Part shown: positions 26,289 to 35,213 of the stretch, piece after piece | How the letters are laid out: the number at the start of each line of letters is the position of its first letter | How positions within the stretch are numbered: the first letter of the stretch is position 1 | Source: Campylobacter ureolyticus ACS-301-V-Sch3b | GTDB taxonomy: Bacteria; Campylobacterota; Campylobacteria; Campylobacterales; Campylobacteraceae | Length of the DNA stretch: 64,000 bases | NCBI RefSeq assembly: GCF_000413435.1 | Contig: NZ_KE340327.1 | Coordinates: forward strand, 319,667 to 383,666 | Direction: 5' to 3' | Made by a program: the position numbers and the translations under genes | The notes under the pieces: generated by a model | The model's database searches: none | Told to the model about the DNA's origin: nothing | What the model saw: only the letters and a program-made list of their open reading frames with translations

Positions 26289-27416
26289 TTAATCAAAAAT
26301 TTCTTTATGCAAAATCTCTCTTAAAACCACAGTTGCATAACTTCCTTTTGTAAGTTCAAAACTCATGCTAAATTGAGCTAATTCAGGTGTGTATTTATAA
26401 CTAACATTTTTTAAAAAACACCATGCAAAACGCCTACTTCCATTCATTTTTTCAATAAATTTAAATGAAGGATGATAAATTTCATCTTCTATATTTTTAG
26501 CTAAATCTTCACTGTAAAAAGCTTTATTTCCAGGAAGCAAGCCAAAAGGAGTAATATCGCGCTTTAAAAATCTTTCAACCTCACTTGTTAAATCTTTGCA
26601 TAAAAATAGTTTTCCATGTGGATAATGCCCCAAAACATCACCATTAAAAATCTTGAAAAAATTAGGTTGAAGTTTTAAATCTTTTATAATTTCTTTATCA
26701 AATCCATAAATTTTATTTATTTCATTTTCATTAAAATCTCTTACAAATTTTGAAATTTCAACTCTTTTGCTAAGCCATTTATTAAAAAGATCACTTTGAT
26801 AAGCTGAAATTAAGAAATTTTTAATTTTTGGGTTTTTCATCTTTAAATTTCCACTTAAAATTTCCTCACCCTCTTTTGCATTATCTTCAAATTTACCAAA
26901 TCTTTGAAAGCCAAAATAGTTTGCATAGCCATTTTTATCCAAATTTAAAAGAGCATTTTTAAGCTTTAAAGCATCAACCTCACTAACTTTTTTAAGTCTT
27001 ATAAAAAAACTATTTCCGCTTAAATGACCGATTCTAAGTTTATTTTTATGTGTAAAAGTATCAGTTATTTTTAAACTCTCGTGAGAAAAATTTGCTAAGT
27101 TTTTTTCAAATTTTTTAGGAAGTGAGATAAACTGAGTTGTAAAACCCTCTTTATCTTTAAGTCCTGCATATCCAAAATCCCTCATTTTAACGCCTGAGTA
27201 ATCACTTAAAATATGAAGTGCATCAAAAGTTGTAAGTCCTTTTTTAGCGATATTTAGTATCAAGTGCTCACCCTCACCGCTAAATTCATAAAGTGGAATT
27301 TCTCTAACTACAAAATCATCTGAATTTTTACTAAAATGTACATTTATGGGTGAATGATCAAGAGTGAAAAGTGGTTTAAAAATGCCAATTTCTTGCTCGT
27401 TTTTTATATTTTCCAT
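26289..27416 (-). CDS. truD: tRNA pseudouridine(13) synthase TruD
   Basis: A 375-residue protein. The catalytic motif is [15 protein letters not shown] (about 77-91, Asp in KDK). [14 protein letters not shown] (about 165-178) and [19 protein letters not shown] are conserved TruD segments. It converts U13 of tRNA-Glu to pseudouridine. The start lies 41 bp inside the thiL gene; the next in-frame ATG would remove essential sequence, so the overlap is real. Confidence 0.93.
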   Translation of the reverse strand: MENIKNEQEIGIFKPLFTLDHSPINVHFSKNSDDFVVREIPLYEFSGEGEHLILNIAKKGLTTFDALHILSDYSGVKMRDFGYAGLKDKEGFTTQFISLPKKFEKNLANFSHESLKITDTFTHKNKLRIGHLSGNSFFIRLKKVSEVDALKLKNALLNLDKNGYANYFGFQRFGKFEDNAKEGEEILSGNLKMKNPKIKNFLISAYQSDLFNKWLSKRVEISKFVRDFNENEINKIYGFDKEIIKDLKLQPNFFKIFNGDVLGHYPHGKLFLCKDLTSEVERFLKRDITPFGLLPGNKAFYSEDLAKNIEDEIYHPSFKFIEKMNGSRRFAWCFLKNVSYKYTPELAQFSMSFELTKGSYATVVLREILHKEIFD

Positions 27417-28200
27417 CTATTGTTTCTCCAAAAATAGTAAGTTTTATCCTAGCTTTTTTAGCCTCGTTTATGATTCTAAATTTGTTTTTTTTACTAAAAC
27501 TAAAAAGCACCTCATACTCTTCACCACTTAAAAACTCGTATTTTTTAAGCTTTTTTATAAATTTAATATTTTTATTTTTTGCGAATTTAGGCAAATCACA
27601 CGCAAGCCCGTCACTTATATCCATAGCTGAGTTTATGAATTTTGATGAGTTGTAAAAAAATTTATCCCTTAAAGTAATATTTCTAAATCGTGAGTTTTTT
27701 CCAAGAATTTTATAGTTTTTCGCACATCTTTGAAGCGTTTTAAGTCCTTTTAGACTTTCTCCTAAATTCCCTGTAAAAGCTAATAGCTCACCATTTTTAA
27801 GTTTTTTTCTAAAAATTGGTTTTTTCGCATAAGATATAATGCTTACACTAATTCCTAAAATATCGGACTTTACTGTATCTCCACCAATTATCTTAACTCC
27901 GTATTGTTTTGAAATATCTAAAATTCCATTTTTAAGTTCATCAATTTCTTTAAAAGTTATATTTTTAGGAAGCATTAAACCAATTAATGCAAATTTGGGC
28001 TTTGCATTCATCACAATAGCATCGCTTAAATTTACACTCATTGCCTTTTTTCCTATTTCATAAAAGCTTAACCAGCCCATTTTGAAGTGGGAATTTTCCA
28101 AAAATAGATCCTTGCTTAAAACCCATTTTCCAAGCACTGCGCCGTCATCTCCGATAAATTTATTACTAAATTTTGATATTACAAAACTTTCTTTATCCAT
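27376..28200 (-). CDS. thiL: Thiamine-monophosphate kinase
   Basis: A 274-residue protein, slightly short for Thi[11 protein letters not shown] (about 16-25) is the N-terminal metal/ATP-binding loop, [20 protein letters not shown] (about 53-72) is the ATP-binding family core, [10 protein letters not shown] follows (about 111-120) and [16 protein letters not shown] binds substrate. It phosphorylates thiamine phosphate to the active cofactor. No TPP riboswitch was seen upstream; the 85-bp gap to the divergent gene is too short for one. Confidence 0.93.
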   Translation of the reverse strand: MDKESFVISKFSNKFIGDDGAVLGKWVLSKDLFLENSHFKMGWLSFYEIGKKAMSVNLSDAIVMNAKPKFALIGLMLPKNITFKEIDELKNGILDISKQYGVKIIGGDTVKSDILGISVSIISYAKKPIFRKKLKNGELLAFTGNLGESLKGLKTLQRCAKNYKILGKNSRFRNITLRDKFFYNSSKFINSAMDISDGLACDLPKFAKNKNIKFIKKLKKYEFLSGEEYEVLFSFSKKNKFRIINEAKKARIKLTIFGETIDGKYKKRARNWHF

Positions 28201-28255
28201 AACTTATTATTTTATATTAATTTTGATAAAAAACTCTTTATAAGATTAAATTTGA

Positions 28256-28261
28256 TACAAT
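28256..28261 (+). promoter_or_regulatory. Promoter -10 box of the 28286 gene
   Basis: TACAAT preceded by TTGA lies 24 bp before the ATG, in the divergent gap with thiL. AAAGGA precedes the start codon. Confidence 0.5.
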
Positions 28262-28285
28262 TTAACGAAATTTTAAAGGAAAAAT

Positions 28286-29317
28286 ATGGTTGAAATATCG
28301 CTTTTTCGTTTTGATAGAAAAATAGATTCAGAAAGTTATTATAAGCCTTATATTTATGAGGATTTTGAGTTTTTAACTTTAAGAGAGCTTTTACTAGACA
28401 TTAAAAGAAATGATCCATACTTTAAATTTGGAAAAACTGAATTTGTAAAAATAAATGAAAAAATTGTAAATTTGGATGAAAATTTAGATGAAATTTTTAA
28501 AAAAACTGGCAATTTTATAAAAATCTCTGCACTTTGCCAAATTCGCTCTACAAAAGATTTGATAATTAATAATGATGATTTTATAAAAACCTATGATAAA
28601 TTTAGTGAAATTTTAGGCCAAAACGATGAAAAAGAGTTTTTTTTAAAATTAGAGCCTTTGTTTTATTCAAGTAAAATAAGAGAATTTAAAGAGGATTTTT
28701 TAGGAAATTCGGCATTTGTTTTTTCAAACTATCTAATAGAAAAATTTCCTTGTAAAAAGGATGAAATTTTAAATTTAATCAAAAATGAAATAATCTATTA
28801 TATAAAACCACAATTTTTACTAAAAGATCCTTTTAAAACCGATGAGATCATAAAAAATCTAGCTAAAATGTTAAATTTCAATTTCTCAAAAAAAGAGAAT
28901 ATGGTAAGCGATGAAGAGATAAAAAATGCAACAAAAAAAGTTGATTTTTCAAAATTTAATATTGCTGTGTATAATGATGAAAATTTGCAAAATTTGGTTA
29001 AAGTTGTAGCAAATTTAGTTAATTTTGAGCTTGAAAATGAAAATATCGGATATGATATTTTAAAATTTGATAAAAAAGTTGCTTTAAATTTGGCAGGTGA
29101 AATTTTATTTAACGCTTATGATAGTGGGGCTGATTTTTTACTAGTAAATGATAAAAGAGCTTTTTATATGTTTGACACACTTAGTAAAGAGCTTCAAAAA
29201 GCGCAAAATAGAAGTTTAAATAACTTCTATATACTAATGGCAGATGAGTTTTTATCACTTTTAAAAGGTGAAAATATAGAGTTTAAAAATCATAAATTAG
29301 AGGTAAAAATAATATGA
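28286..29317 (+). CDS. Conserved 343-residue protein of unknown function
   Basis: No catalytic motif is evident. The N-terminal 95 residues (LRELLLDIKRNDPYFKFGKT, VKINEKIVNLDENLDEIF) look like an iron-sulfur-protein-like beta-grasp domain without cysteines. The middle is helical and the C-terminal 110 residues form an alternating strand-helix domain containing YDSGADFLLVNDKRAFYMF. I recall Campylobacter proteins of this size labelled DUF5644/HdrB-C, but I cannot verify that. Its ATG junction overlaps the next SDR gene by 4 bp. Confidence 0.6.
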   Translation: MVEISLFRFDRKIDSESYYKPYIYEDFEFLTLRELLLDIKRNDPYFKFGKTEFVKINEKIVNLDENLDEIFKKTGNFIKISALCQIRSTKDLIINNDDFIKTYDKFSEILGQNDEKEFFLKLEPLFYSSKIREFKEDFLGNSAFVFSNYLIEKFPCKKDEILNLIKNEIIYYIKPQFLLKDPFKTDEIIKNLAKMLNFNFSKKENMVSDEEIKNATKKVDFSKFNIAVYNDENLQNLVKVVANLVNFELENENIGYDILKFDKKVALNLAGEILFNAYDSGADFLLVNDKRAFYMFDTLSKELQKAQNRSLNNFYILMADEFLSLLKGENIEFKNHKLEVKII

Positions 29318-30060
29318 AATTAAAAGATAAAGTCGCTATTATAACTGGTGCAACAAGTGGAATTGGTGCAAAAATATCTGAAACTTTTATAAAAAACGGA
29401 GCTAAAGTTTTAATCATAGCAAGACATAAAAACGAAGAGCTTATTAAAAATCTTGGGAAAAATGCAAAATTTTTTAGCGCTGATATAACAGATGAAAACA
29501 GTGTAAAAGAAATCTATAAATTTGCCATAAAAAGCTTTGGGAAAATTGATATTTTGGTAAACAATGCAGGAATTACAGGTCCGACAAAACCATCATTTGA
29601 ACTTAGCTTTGATGAATGGAGCGAGGTAATAAACTTAAATATAAATGGTACTTTTTTAATGAGTAAATACGCACTTTTAGAAATGATCAAACAAAAAAGT
29701 GGCAATATAGTAAATATCGCCTCCGTTCTTGGAATGGTTGCAAGTGAGGCTTTTAGCGTATATAGCACAAGCAAAGGCGCGATAATAGCCATGACAAAAC
29801 AAGATGCTTTAAGTGTGGCAAAGTTTAATGTAAGAGTTAATTCAATATCTCCTGGAACCATAAAAACTAATGCCGTGGCAAATTTAGAAAAACAAATCGG
29901 AAATGAGGCGTTTGATGAGATGTTTAACAAACCTCATCCACTCGGCGGTGTTGGAAGCGTAGAAGATGTGGCAAATGCAGCGTTATTTTTAGCAAGTGAT
30001 GAAGCAAAGTGGATAACAGGAGCAAATTTAGTCGTTGATGGTGGATTTACAATAAAATGA
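29314..30060 (+). CDS. Short-chain dehydrogenase/reductase (FabG-like)
   Basis: A 248-residue classical SDR: NAD(P) motif TGATSGIGA (about 11-19), NNAG (about 87-90), the catalytic Ser in NIASVLG, YSTSKGA with Tyr and Lys (about 149-153), and the C-terminal GANLVVDGGF. 3-oxoacyl-ACP reductases look like this, but so do many other SDRs. The acid substitution at the end of strand 2 cannot be read safely, so the cofactor is open. It is coupled to the unknown gene upstream. Confidence 0.85.
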   Translation: MKLKDKVAIITGATSGIGAKISETFIKNGAKVLIIARHKNEELIKNLGKNAKFFSADITDENSVKEIYKFAIKSFGKIDILVNNAGITGPTKPSFELSFDEWSEVINLNINGTFLMSKYALLEMIKQKSGNIVNIASVLGMVASEAFSVYSTSKGAIIAMTKQDALSVAKFNVRVNSISPGTIKTNAVANLEKQIGNEAFDEMFNKPHPLGGVGSVEDVANAALFLASDEAKWITGANLVVDGGFTIK

Positions 30061-30080
30061 GTTTATAATTACTATAAAAA

Positions 30081-30185
30081 AATTTGTTGTTTTTTATAGT
30101 TAAATTTCAAGCTGTTTTTTCAACGCTTTCTCTACTCATGGTTTACTCTTTAAATTAAGTTTTTTATCCAAGTCAATAAGAATAA
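30081..30185. repeat. Diverged repeat of 241-345
   Basis: It matches 241-345 and covers the last codons and 3' flank of the 30136 gene. A ten-codon frame MSRESVEKTA with a TGA stop is readable here on the minus strand (near 30141), echoing the MSRES start at 386. Confidence 0.6.
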
Positions 30186-31068
30186 TGTCTAAAAAATATT
30201 TTCTTATTGCTAAATATTCATCAAGACTCATAACCAATATACTAGTTTTGTTTTCTCCATCATCTACAACAATATTGTCAAAAATCAAATCAGGTATGTC
30301 TTTGTCTCTTTTTAAATGCATCAATATACTAGGTAGAAAAAATAAAGAGATTATACCAATAAAAATTAAGATAAATAAATATAAATTTTCTATAAAAATT
30401 TGGATAAAAATCAAAGCAAAGCAAAACAAAACTATAAAAAAAGGTATATTTTGCTTAAAGTTTCCTAAATTATAGTTGTAAAATCCATAGAACATTTGTA
30501 CCGTTTTTTTAATTTTAAGTTTGCTTGATATTTTTATCTCTTTTTGAAATGATTCTTTATAACATACTATTTTATCATTTTTAAATTCTATTATTTTGCC
30601 TTTATTTGGGTCGGTTGCAAGTCTACTAGCAAGAATAATGGCAGCAAAAAAATTAAATATTTTTCTATCCGTAGGAATATCAGCAATAAATAAACTAATA
30701 AAAACTAATACTAAAAAACAAAACCCACGAAAACTAGAAACATCTGGATTATGATTTTTTATAAAAAGCGGTTCTTTATCATAATCTCGCTTATTTGTAG
30801 AATTTGATGAGCTCTTATTTTTATTGAAATTTAAATCATTGTCTGAATTCTTAAAATTTTGTTTTGCGTTGTTTTGCAAATATGATTGATTATTTAAATT
30901 ATCTTTCGAATTGGGTAAGTTGATATTTTTTAAATTTAAGTTTTGATTGTTTATAGTATTATTGTTGCATAAAGTTTGAGAATTTAAATTTTCTTTAGAA
31001 TTTTGTTTTTGTTTGTGAAGCCTATCCAGCGCTTCTTTTATTTTTTTATACTTTTCATCATCCTGCAT
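30136..31068 (-). CDS. Unknown membrane protein with Asn-rich linker, paired family member B
   Basis: A 310-residue protein from ATG 31068; an upstream TTG adding five residues lacks support. It starts QDDEKYKKIKEALDRL, has an Asn/Gln/Ser-rich linker (about 20-95), and then RDYDKEPLFI. Two hydrophobic hairpins follow (about 115-160 and 215-260). The C-terminal cytoplasmic-looking domain ends LDKKLNLKSKP. Its layout parallels the neighbour at 31199-32170 (DDEK start, Asn-rich linker, NYDENPIVI, two membrane segments), so the two are diverged paralogues. Function is unknown. A leader ORF overlaps its start by 11 bp. Confidence 0.6.
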   Translation of the reverse strand: MQDDEKYKKIKEALDRLHKQKQNSKENLNSQTLCNNNTINNQNLNLKNINLPNSKDNLNNQSYLQNNAKQNFKNSDNDLNFNKNKSSSNSTNKRDYDKEPLFIKNHNPDVSSFRGFCFLVLVFISLFIADIPTDRKIFNFFAAIILASRLATDPNKGKIIEFKNDKIVCYKESFQKEIKISSKLKIKKTVQMFYGFYNYNLGNFKQNIPFFIVLFCFALIFIQIFIENLYLFILIFIGIISLFFLPSILMHLKRDKDIPDLIFDNIVVDDGENKTSILVMSLDEYLAIRKYFLDIILIDLDKKLNLKSKP

Positions 31069-31147
31069 TTTTTGCAATCTCAACTGCCGTTAAAGAACTA
31101 TTATTCTCATTGTTTGTTGTGTTATTGTTTTGCGTAGTATCACTCAT
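31058..31147 (-). CDS. 29-codon leader ORF overlapping the paired-family gene B start
   Basis: It starts at ATG 31147 with a strong AGGAGA site five bases upstream and reads MSDTTQNNNTTNNENNSSLT then AVEIAKNAG before TGA. It ends 8-11 bases past the ATG of the 310-residue gene, so that gene is probably translated by coupling. Losing one A from the A6 run in GCAAAAAATGC would fuse the frames into a single protein continuing AKMQDDEK. It is either a true leader, a broken first exon of an originally longer protein, or a slippage-controlled switch. Confidence 0.5.
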   Translation of the reverse strand: MSDTTQNNNTTNNENNSSLTAVEIAKNAG

Positions 31148-31198
31148 ACTATCTCCTTTTTAAATTTTATTATCAATGTTTGACTATAAGTCCAAATT

Positions 31199-32170
31199 TT
31201 AATCTAAACTAAAAAATCTCCTAAGTTTCTTTTTAAAAGTATCTTTTGGAATTTCTGTATCACTAAAATCATCGCTCCAAATTTCGTTTTTATCTTGAAA
31301 CCAACCGTCATTTTGAATATGTGGGATAAATTTTGTTTTGTTTTCTATCTCAATATTTAGCGATTGAAAATATTGTAAAAGTTCGTTGTATTCTTTCGTT
31401 GAATAGACATTTACTAAAAGATAATTTCTATTTTTGCACCTAATGACAAAATTCTTTTTAAGTAGCCAAAGTGGTTCATTTGCTTTTTTTAGTTTGTAAA
31501 ATTTATAAGGCAAGGCAAAAAGCATATACAAAATAAAATGTCTCATATAAAGCACTATTTTACCAATATGAACGCCTATGCTCGATTTTTTGTATAGCTC
31601 ATAAGGTGTGAAATAATGAAATCTGCCGTAATTTGACTGCAATTCGCAAACCACGCAAAAATACACCTTTTCTAAATTTAATGCAGGGTTTGGAATAGTT
31701 TTGTTTTCGCTTATGTATTTATTTTTAGAAAATAAATCAGAAATTATATAATCTCTTGTGCTTGTGATTGATTGTTTTGTGAAAGAAAAGTAGCTTTTGT
31801 TTTGTTGTTTGTATTCTTTCATTGTTATGAAATTTTTTATAGAAACAAATACGAGATAGACAGCAATAAATAAACCAAATATATTTCTATTGGTAAAATT
31901 ATCTGCAAAAATTACAATATAAGCAAAAAACAATAAGCCAAATAAGGACAAAAACCAAAATAGATAAAACAATGAAAACACCGAAAAATCACCTATTACA
32001 ATCGGATTTTCATCATAATTTCGCAAATTTAATTTTTTAAAATTTGATTTGTTTTCTAAATTTTTATTAGAATTCTCTTTATTATCAGAGCTATTGCCTA
32101 AATTCACTCTATTTTTAGGTCTATTGTTTCTAAGATACTCTCTAAGTTTTTCTCTTTTTTCATCATCCAA
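31199..32170 (-). CDS. Unknown membrane protein with Asn-rich linker, paired family member A
   Basis: A 323-residue protein starting at TTG 32170 with AAAAGG seven bases upstream; no ATG alternative exists because an in-frame TAA precedes. It begins DDEKREKLREYLRNN, then an Asn-rich linker, then NLRNYDENPIVIGDFS, two hydrophobic helices (about 68-115) and a further hydrophobic stretch near 200-225 between long soluble regions. It is a paralogue in layout of 30136-31068, and a broken copy lies at 1-148. I cannot assign a function. Confidence 0.6.
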   Translation of the reverse strand: MDDEKREKLREYLRNNRPKNRVNLGNSSDNKENSNKNLENKSNFKKLNLRNYDENPIVIGDFSVFSLFYLFWFLSLFGLLFFAYIVIFADNFTNRNIFGLFIAVYLVFVSIKNFITMKEYKQQNKSYFSFTKQSITSTRDYIISDLFSKNKYISENKTIPNPALNLEKVYFCVVCELQSNYGRFHYFTPYELYKKSSIGVHIGKIVLYMRHFILYMLFALPYKFYKLKKANEPLWLLKKNFVIRCKNRNYLLVNVYSTKEYNELLQYFQSLNIEIENKTKFIPHIQNDGWFQDKNEIWSDDFSDTEIPKDTFKKKLRRFFSLD

Positions 32171-32283
32171 ATTTTAGCCTTTTATTACTCAACTAAATGC
32201 TATATTTTATCGTTTAAAAGCTTAAATTAATTTGTTTATTAAAATTTTCGTAAAAGATTATTTCAAGAAAAAACTTAATTTAT

Positions 32284-32309
32284 AAATTTAGGCTAAAAAG
32301 CCTAAATTT
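32284..32309 (-). terminator. Terminator of metK
   Basis: AAATTTAGGC and GCCTAAATTT make a 10-bp stem with a six-base loop, overlapping the metK stop codon by two bases. On the minus strand it is followed by TATAAATTAAGTTTTTTC. Confidence 0.7.
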
Positions 32310-33510
32310 ATTTTAATATATTTTTAAAAAACTCTAAACTATCAAGTTTTTCCCATGGATAGTCTGGGTTTCCAACTTGTCCATGAGCTGCAACATTTGC
32401 GTATAAAAAAGTATCTTTACTAGGTTTATCAAGTCCAAATTTATCAGTTATCCACTTTGGAGTTAGAGGGAAATTCTCTAATACAAAATTTGATAAAATT
32501 TCATCGCTAACGCCTTTTACATGCGTTCCCATACAATCAACACTAACTGAAACTGGTCTTGCCACACCAATAGCATAGCTTAACTGAACAATGCATTTTT
32601 TAGCCAAATTTGCAGCAACTATATGCTTTGCGATCCATCTTGCAGCATAAAGTCCACTTCTATCAACTTTTGTATAGTCTTTACTAGACTGTGCTCCACC
32701 ACCAATTGGCGAATATCCACCAAAACTATCAACTATAAGTTTTCTACCGGTTAGTCCGCTATCATGAAGGCTTGAATGATTTACATATCTACCTGTTGGA
32801 TTTATATAAATTATAGTTTCATCTTTATTAAAAAGCTCTTTTGGAAGTCCTGCTTCATCGATCAAACCGCTTATTAACTCCCTAACTTTTTCAATACTCA
32901 TGCTCTCAACACACGGAGCTGAAACAACGATAGTATGTATCTTTAAAGGCTTGCAGTTTTCAAAATTATCTTTTGAGCCGTAATCAAGCGTTACTTGAGT
33001 TTTGATATCAACTCCAAGCTCATGAGGATGAGCTTTTGCATATTCATAAACTTTATCGCATAAAAGTCTAGCATAAGTGATAGCCGCTGGCATAAATTCT
33101 TTTGTTTCATTGCTTGCAAAACCAAACATTATACCTTGATCTCCAGCTCCTATTTCACCTGAGCTTTGATCAACTCCGGTACTTATATCAGGACTTTGTT
33201 CGTTTAAAAATACATGAACTTCGATATCATCTAGGTGAAGACACTGCTCTTTTGTAAAGTGTGGATTTGCACTATAACCTATGTTTAAAAGTGCATTTTT
33301 TACAATATTTTCATAATCACTTTGACTAAATTTTATTTTTGATTTGACTTCACCGCCTATTACTATATGGTTTCCTGCAACGAAAACCTCACTTGCAAGT
33401 CTTGCATCTTTATCTTTTCCTAAAACCTCATCTACAATGCTATCAGCTATAATATCAGCGCATTTATCAGGATGACCAGGACTTACAACTTCTGATGTAA
33501 ATAAATACAT
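32308..33510 (-). CDS. metK: S-adenosylmethionine synthetase
   Basis: A 400-residue protein. The start is ATG 33510, because AAGGAGATTT immediately precedes it; a nine-residue upstream extension in the same frame lacks such a site. MetK motifs: SEVVSPGHPDKCADIIAD (ATP His and metal), GEIGAGDQGIMFGFA, the GGGAQSSKDYTKVDRSGLYA phosphate loop and VSVDCMGTH. It makes SAM, needed by the several methyltransferases in this window. Complete. Confidence 0.97.
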   Translation of the reverse strand: MYLFTSEVVSPGHPDKCADIIADSIVDEVLGKDKDARLASEVFVAGNHIVIGGEVKSKIKFSQSDYENIVKNALLNIGYSANPHFTKEQCLHLDDIEVHVFLNEQSPDISTGVDQSSGEIGAGDQGIMFGFASNETKEFMPAAITYARLLCDKVYEYAKAHPHELGVDIKTQVTLDYGSKDNFENCKPLKIHTIVVSAPCVESMSIEKVRELISGLIDEAGLPKELFNKDETIIYINPTGRYVNHSSLHDSGLTGRKLIVDSFGGYSPIGGGAQSSKDYTKVDRSGLYAARWIAKHIVAANLAKKCIVQLSYAIGVARPVSVSVDCMGTHVKGVSDEILSNFVLENFPLTPKWITDKFGLDKPSKDTFLYANVAAHGQVGNPDYPWEKLDSLEFFKNILK

Positions 33511-33606
33511 AAATCTCCTTAAAAGAAATAATTTCAAATTCTAGCTTTTATTTTTTAAATTATGGTAAATTTGGCAAATTTATCTAGTTTTGTTTTATTT
33601 TAAAAC

Positions 33607-34305
33607 TCAAATTTCAACCTCAAACTCAGTTTTGCTTTTAATTTCAAGTATCTTTAAATTTTTACAAAAGTTAGCTCCAACATCCATACTATAAACATTA
33701 TTAGGTCGTTTGTGGATTTGATTTATTACGCTTGGTGTGTGTCCGTGATAGATTTCCTTACCAGTAGTATTATAATCCCAAAAACTCTCCCTACTCCAAA
33801 GCACAAAATCCTCATTTTGTTCAACAACTCGCCCATCATATCCAGCATGAACAAAAATATAGCTTTGTGAGATTAAAATATGAGGCATTTTCTCAAGCCA
33901 CTCTTTTAGCCATTTTAAGCTTTCTTCGCCATCTAATCCATGCCAAACACTTTTAAATTTAGGATATTTTCTAAAAGATAACTCTGTATTTTTACCACCG
34001 CTTAATCTCCAAATTCTTTTTATTGCTATATCATTACAAAATCCACCTTTATACATCATAATTTCATGATTTCCAAGGATATGTTTTATTGTATATCCAT
34101 TTTCCATAAGCTCTTTATATTTATAGTATAAATCAGCAGTTTTATTGCCTCTATCGCAACTATCACCTAAAATCACAATTAAATCATCTTTTGTAAATTT
34201 TATCTTTTCAAGCATTTTAATAAACAAATCATAATTTCCATGAAGATCTCCAAAAACATAAATTTTATCAAATATATTCTCATCGAAATTTTCTATTTTT
34301 AGCAC
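33607..34305 (-). CDS. Calcineurin-like metallophosphoesterase (PPP-family)
   Basis: A 232-residue protein with the PPP motifs GDLHG (19-23), GDSCDRG (47-53; Cys where Val or Tyr is usual) and GNHE (78-81), later His in VHAGYDG and GHTP. Bacterial relatives are PrpA/PrpB-type protein phosphatases or Ap4A hydrolases; substrate is open. Two metals would be bound by the visible His/Asp/Asn set. It is monocistronic between metK and the divergent nadE. Confidence 0.85.
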   Translation of the reverse strand: MLKIENFDENIFDKIYVFGDLHGNYDLFIKMLEKIKFTKDDLIVILGDSCDRGNKTADLYYKYKELMENGYTIKHILGNHEIMMYKGGFCNDIAIKRIWRLSGGKNTELSFRKYPKFKSVWHGLDGEESLKWLKEWLEKMPHILISQSYIFVHAGYDGRVVEQNEDFVLWSRESFWDYNTTGKEIYHGHTPSVINQIHKRPNNVYSMDVGANFCKNLKILEIKSKTEFEVEI

Positions 34306-34404
34306 ATTTCTTCCTTTATAATTTTTATTATTTTTTATGTTTTATTAAAAATTTTAAATGCAATTGTCGTTATGCTTTAAAGTCATATTTTAACAAAACT
34401 ATGA

Positions 34405-34410
34405 TAAAAT
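34405..34410 (+). promoter_or_regulatory. Promoter -10 box of the nadE operon
   Basis: TAAAAT preceded by ATGA lies 27 bp before ATG 34437. Its position inside an upstream in-frame extension of nadE argues that the downstream ATG is the real start. Confidence 0.5.
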
Positions 34411-34436
34411 ACAACATTATTTATTTTGGAAAAACT

Positions 34437-35213
34437 ATGGATTTTAAAAATTTAGAAAAAGATTTATTGATTTTTTTAGACAAAAACCTAAAAGCCACAG
34501 GTAGAAAAAATTTTATTTTAGGAGTTAGTGGCGGGCTTGATTCAGCTGTTGTTTCTGTGCTTTGTAAAAAGGTAGCTCCAACATATGCAAAAATAATGCC
34601 CACAAACTCATCAAATCAAGCAAATTTAGATGATGCGATAAATCACTGCAAAAAATTTGATATAAACTATGAAATTTGCCCAATTGACAAACTAATAAAA
34701 ACTTATGAAAAAATCTTTTTAAATAAAAAAATCTCTACTCATAGAATTGGAAATTTATCTGCTAGAATTAGAATGATGGTTTTATATGATCTTAGCGAAG
34801 AACTTGATGCTGTCGTTGTAGGAACTTCAAATTTAAGTGAGTTAATGCTTGGATATGGAACTATTTTTGGTGATTTGGCATGTGCATTTAATCCTATTGG
34901 AGAAATTTTTAAAACTGAAATTTTTGAATTTGCCAAATTTTTAAAGATAGATGAAAAAATCATTTCTAAAAAACCATCAGCTGATCTTTTTGAAGGTCAA
35001 AGTGATGAACAAGATCTTGGGTATGATTATGAAACTTTGGATAAAGTACTTAAAAAAATTTATGATGATGGATTAAGCTTTAAAGAACTTTGTGAGATTT
35101 TTGATGAGAGTTTAGTTAAATTTATAACTTCTAAAATAGAGCAAAATAGCTTTAAAAGGCGTATGCCAAAAATTGCAAATATAAGGAAAAGTAGTGCAAA
35201 TACCATTTTTTAG
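34437..35213 (+). CDS. nadE: NAD+ synthase (ammonia-dependent)
   Basis: A 258-residue protein of the single-domain class. The P-loop-type SGGLDS (31-36) binds ATP; ELMLGYGTIFGDLACAFNPIG and SADLFEGQSDEQDLGYDYE are the NadE signatures. There is no glutaminase domain, so ammonia is the nitrogen donor. The start is ATG 34437 preceded by GGAAAA. It is the first gene of a rightward run with lpxK, thrC and kdsB, as in C. jejuni. Confidence 0.95.
   Translation: MDFKNLEKDLLIFLDKNLKATGRKNFILGVSGGLDSAVVSVLCKKVAPTYAKIMPTNSSNQANLDDAINHCKKFDINYEICPIDKLIKTYEKIFLNKKISTHRIGNLSARIRMMVLYDLSEELDAVVVGTSNLSELMLGYGTIFGDLACAFNPIGEIFKTEIFEFAKFLKIDEKIISKKPSADLFEGQSDEQDLGYDYETLDKVLKKIYDDGLSFKELCEIFDESLVKFITSKIEQNSFKRRMPKIANIRKSSANTIF

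Noticed and set aside
28201..28285. TPP riboswitch upstream of thiL
   Set aside because: The gap is too short and none of the conserved TPP-aptamer bases are seen.
33511..33537. Nine-residue extension of MetK
   Set aside because: An ideal AAGGAG site lies between it and the ATG at 33510, and family members start there.
34401..34436. Twelve-residue extension of NadE
   Set aside because: It overlaps the probable -10 box, so it would not be transcribed.
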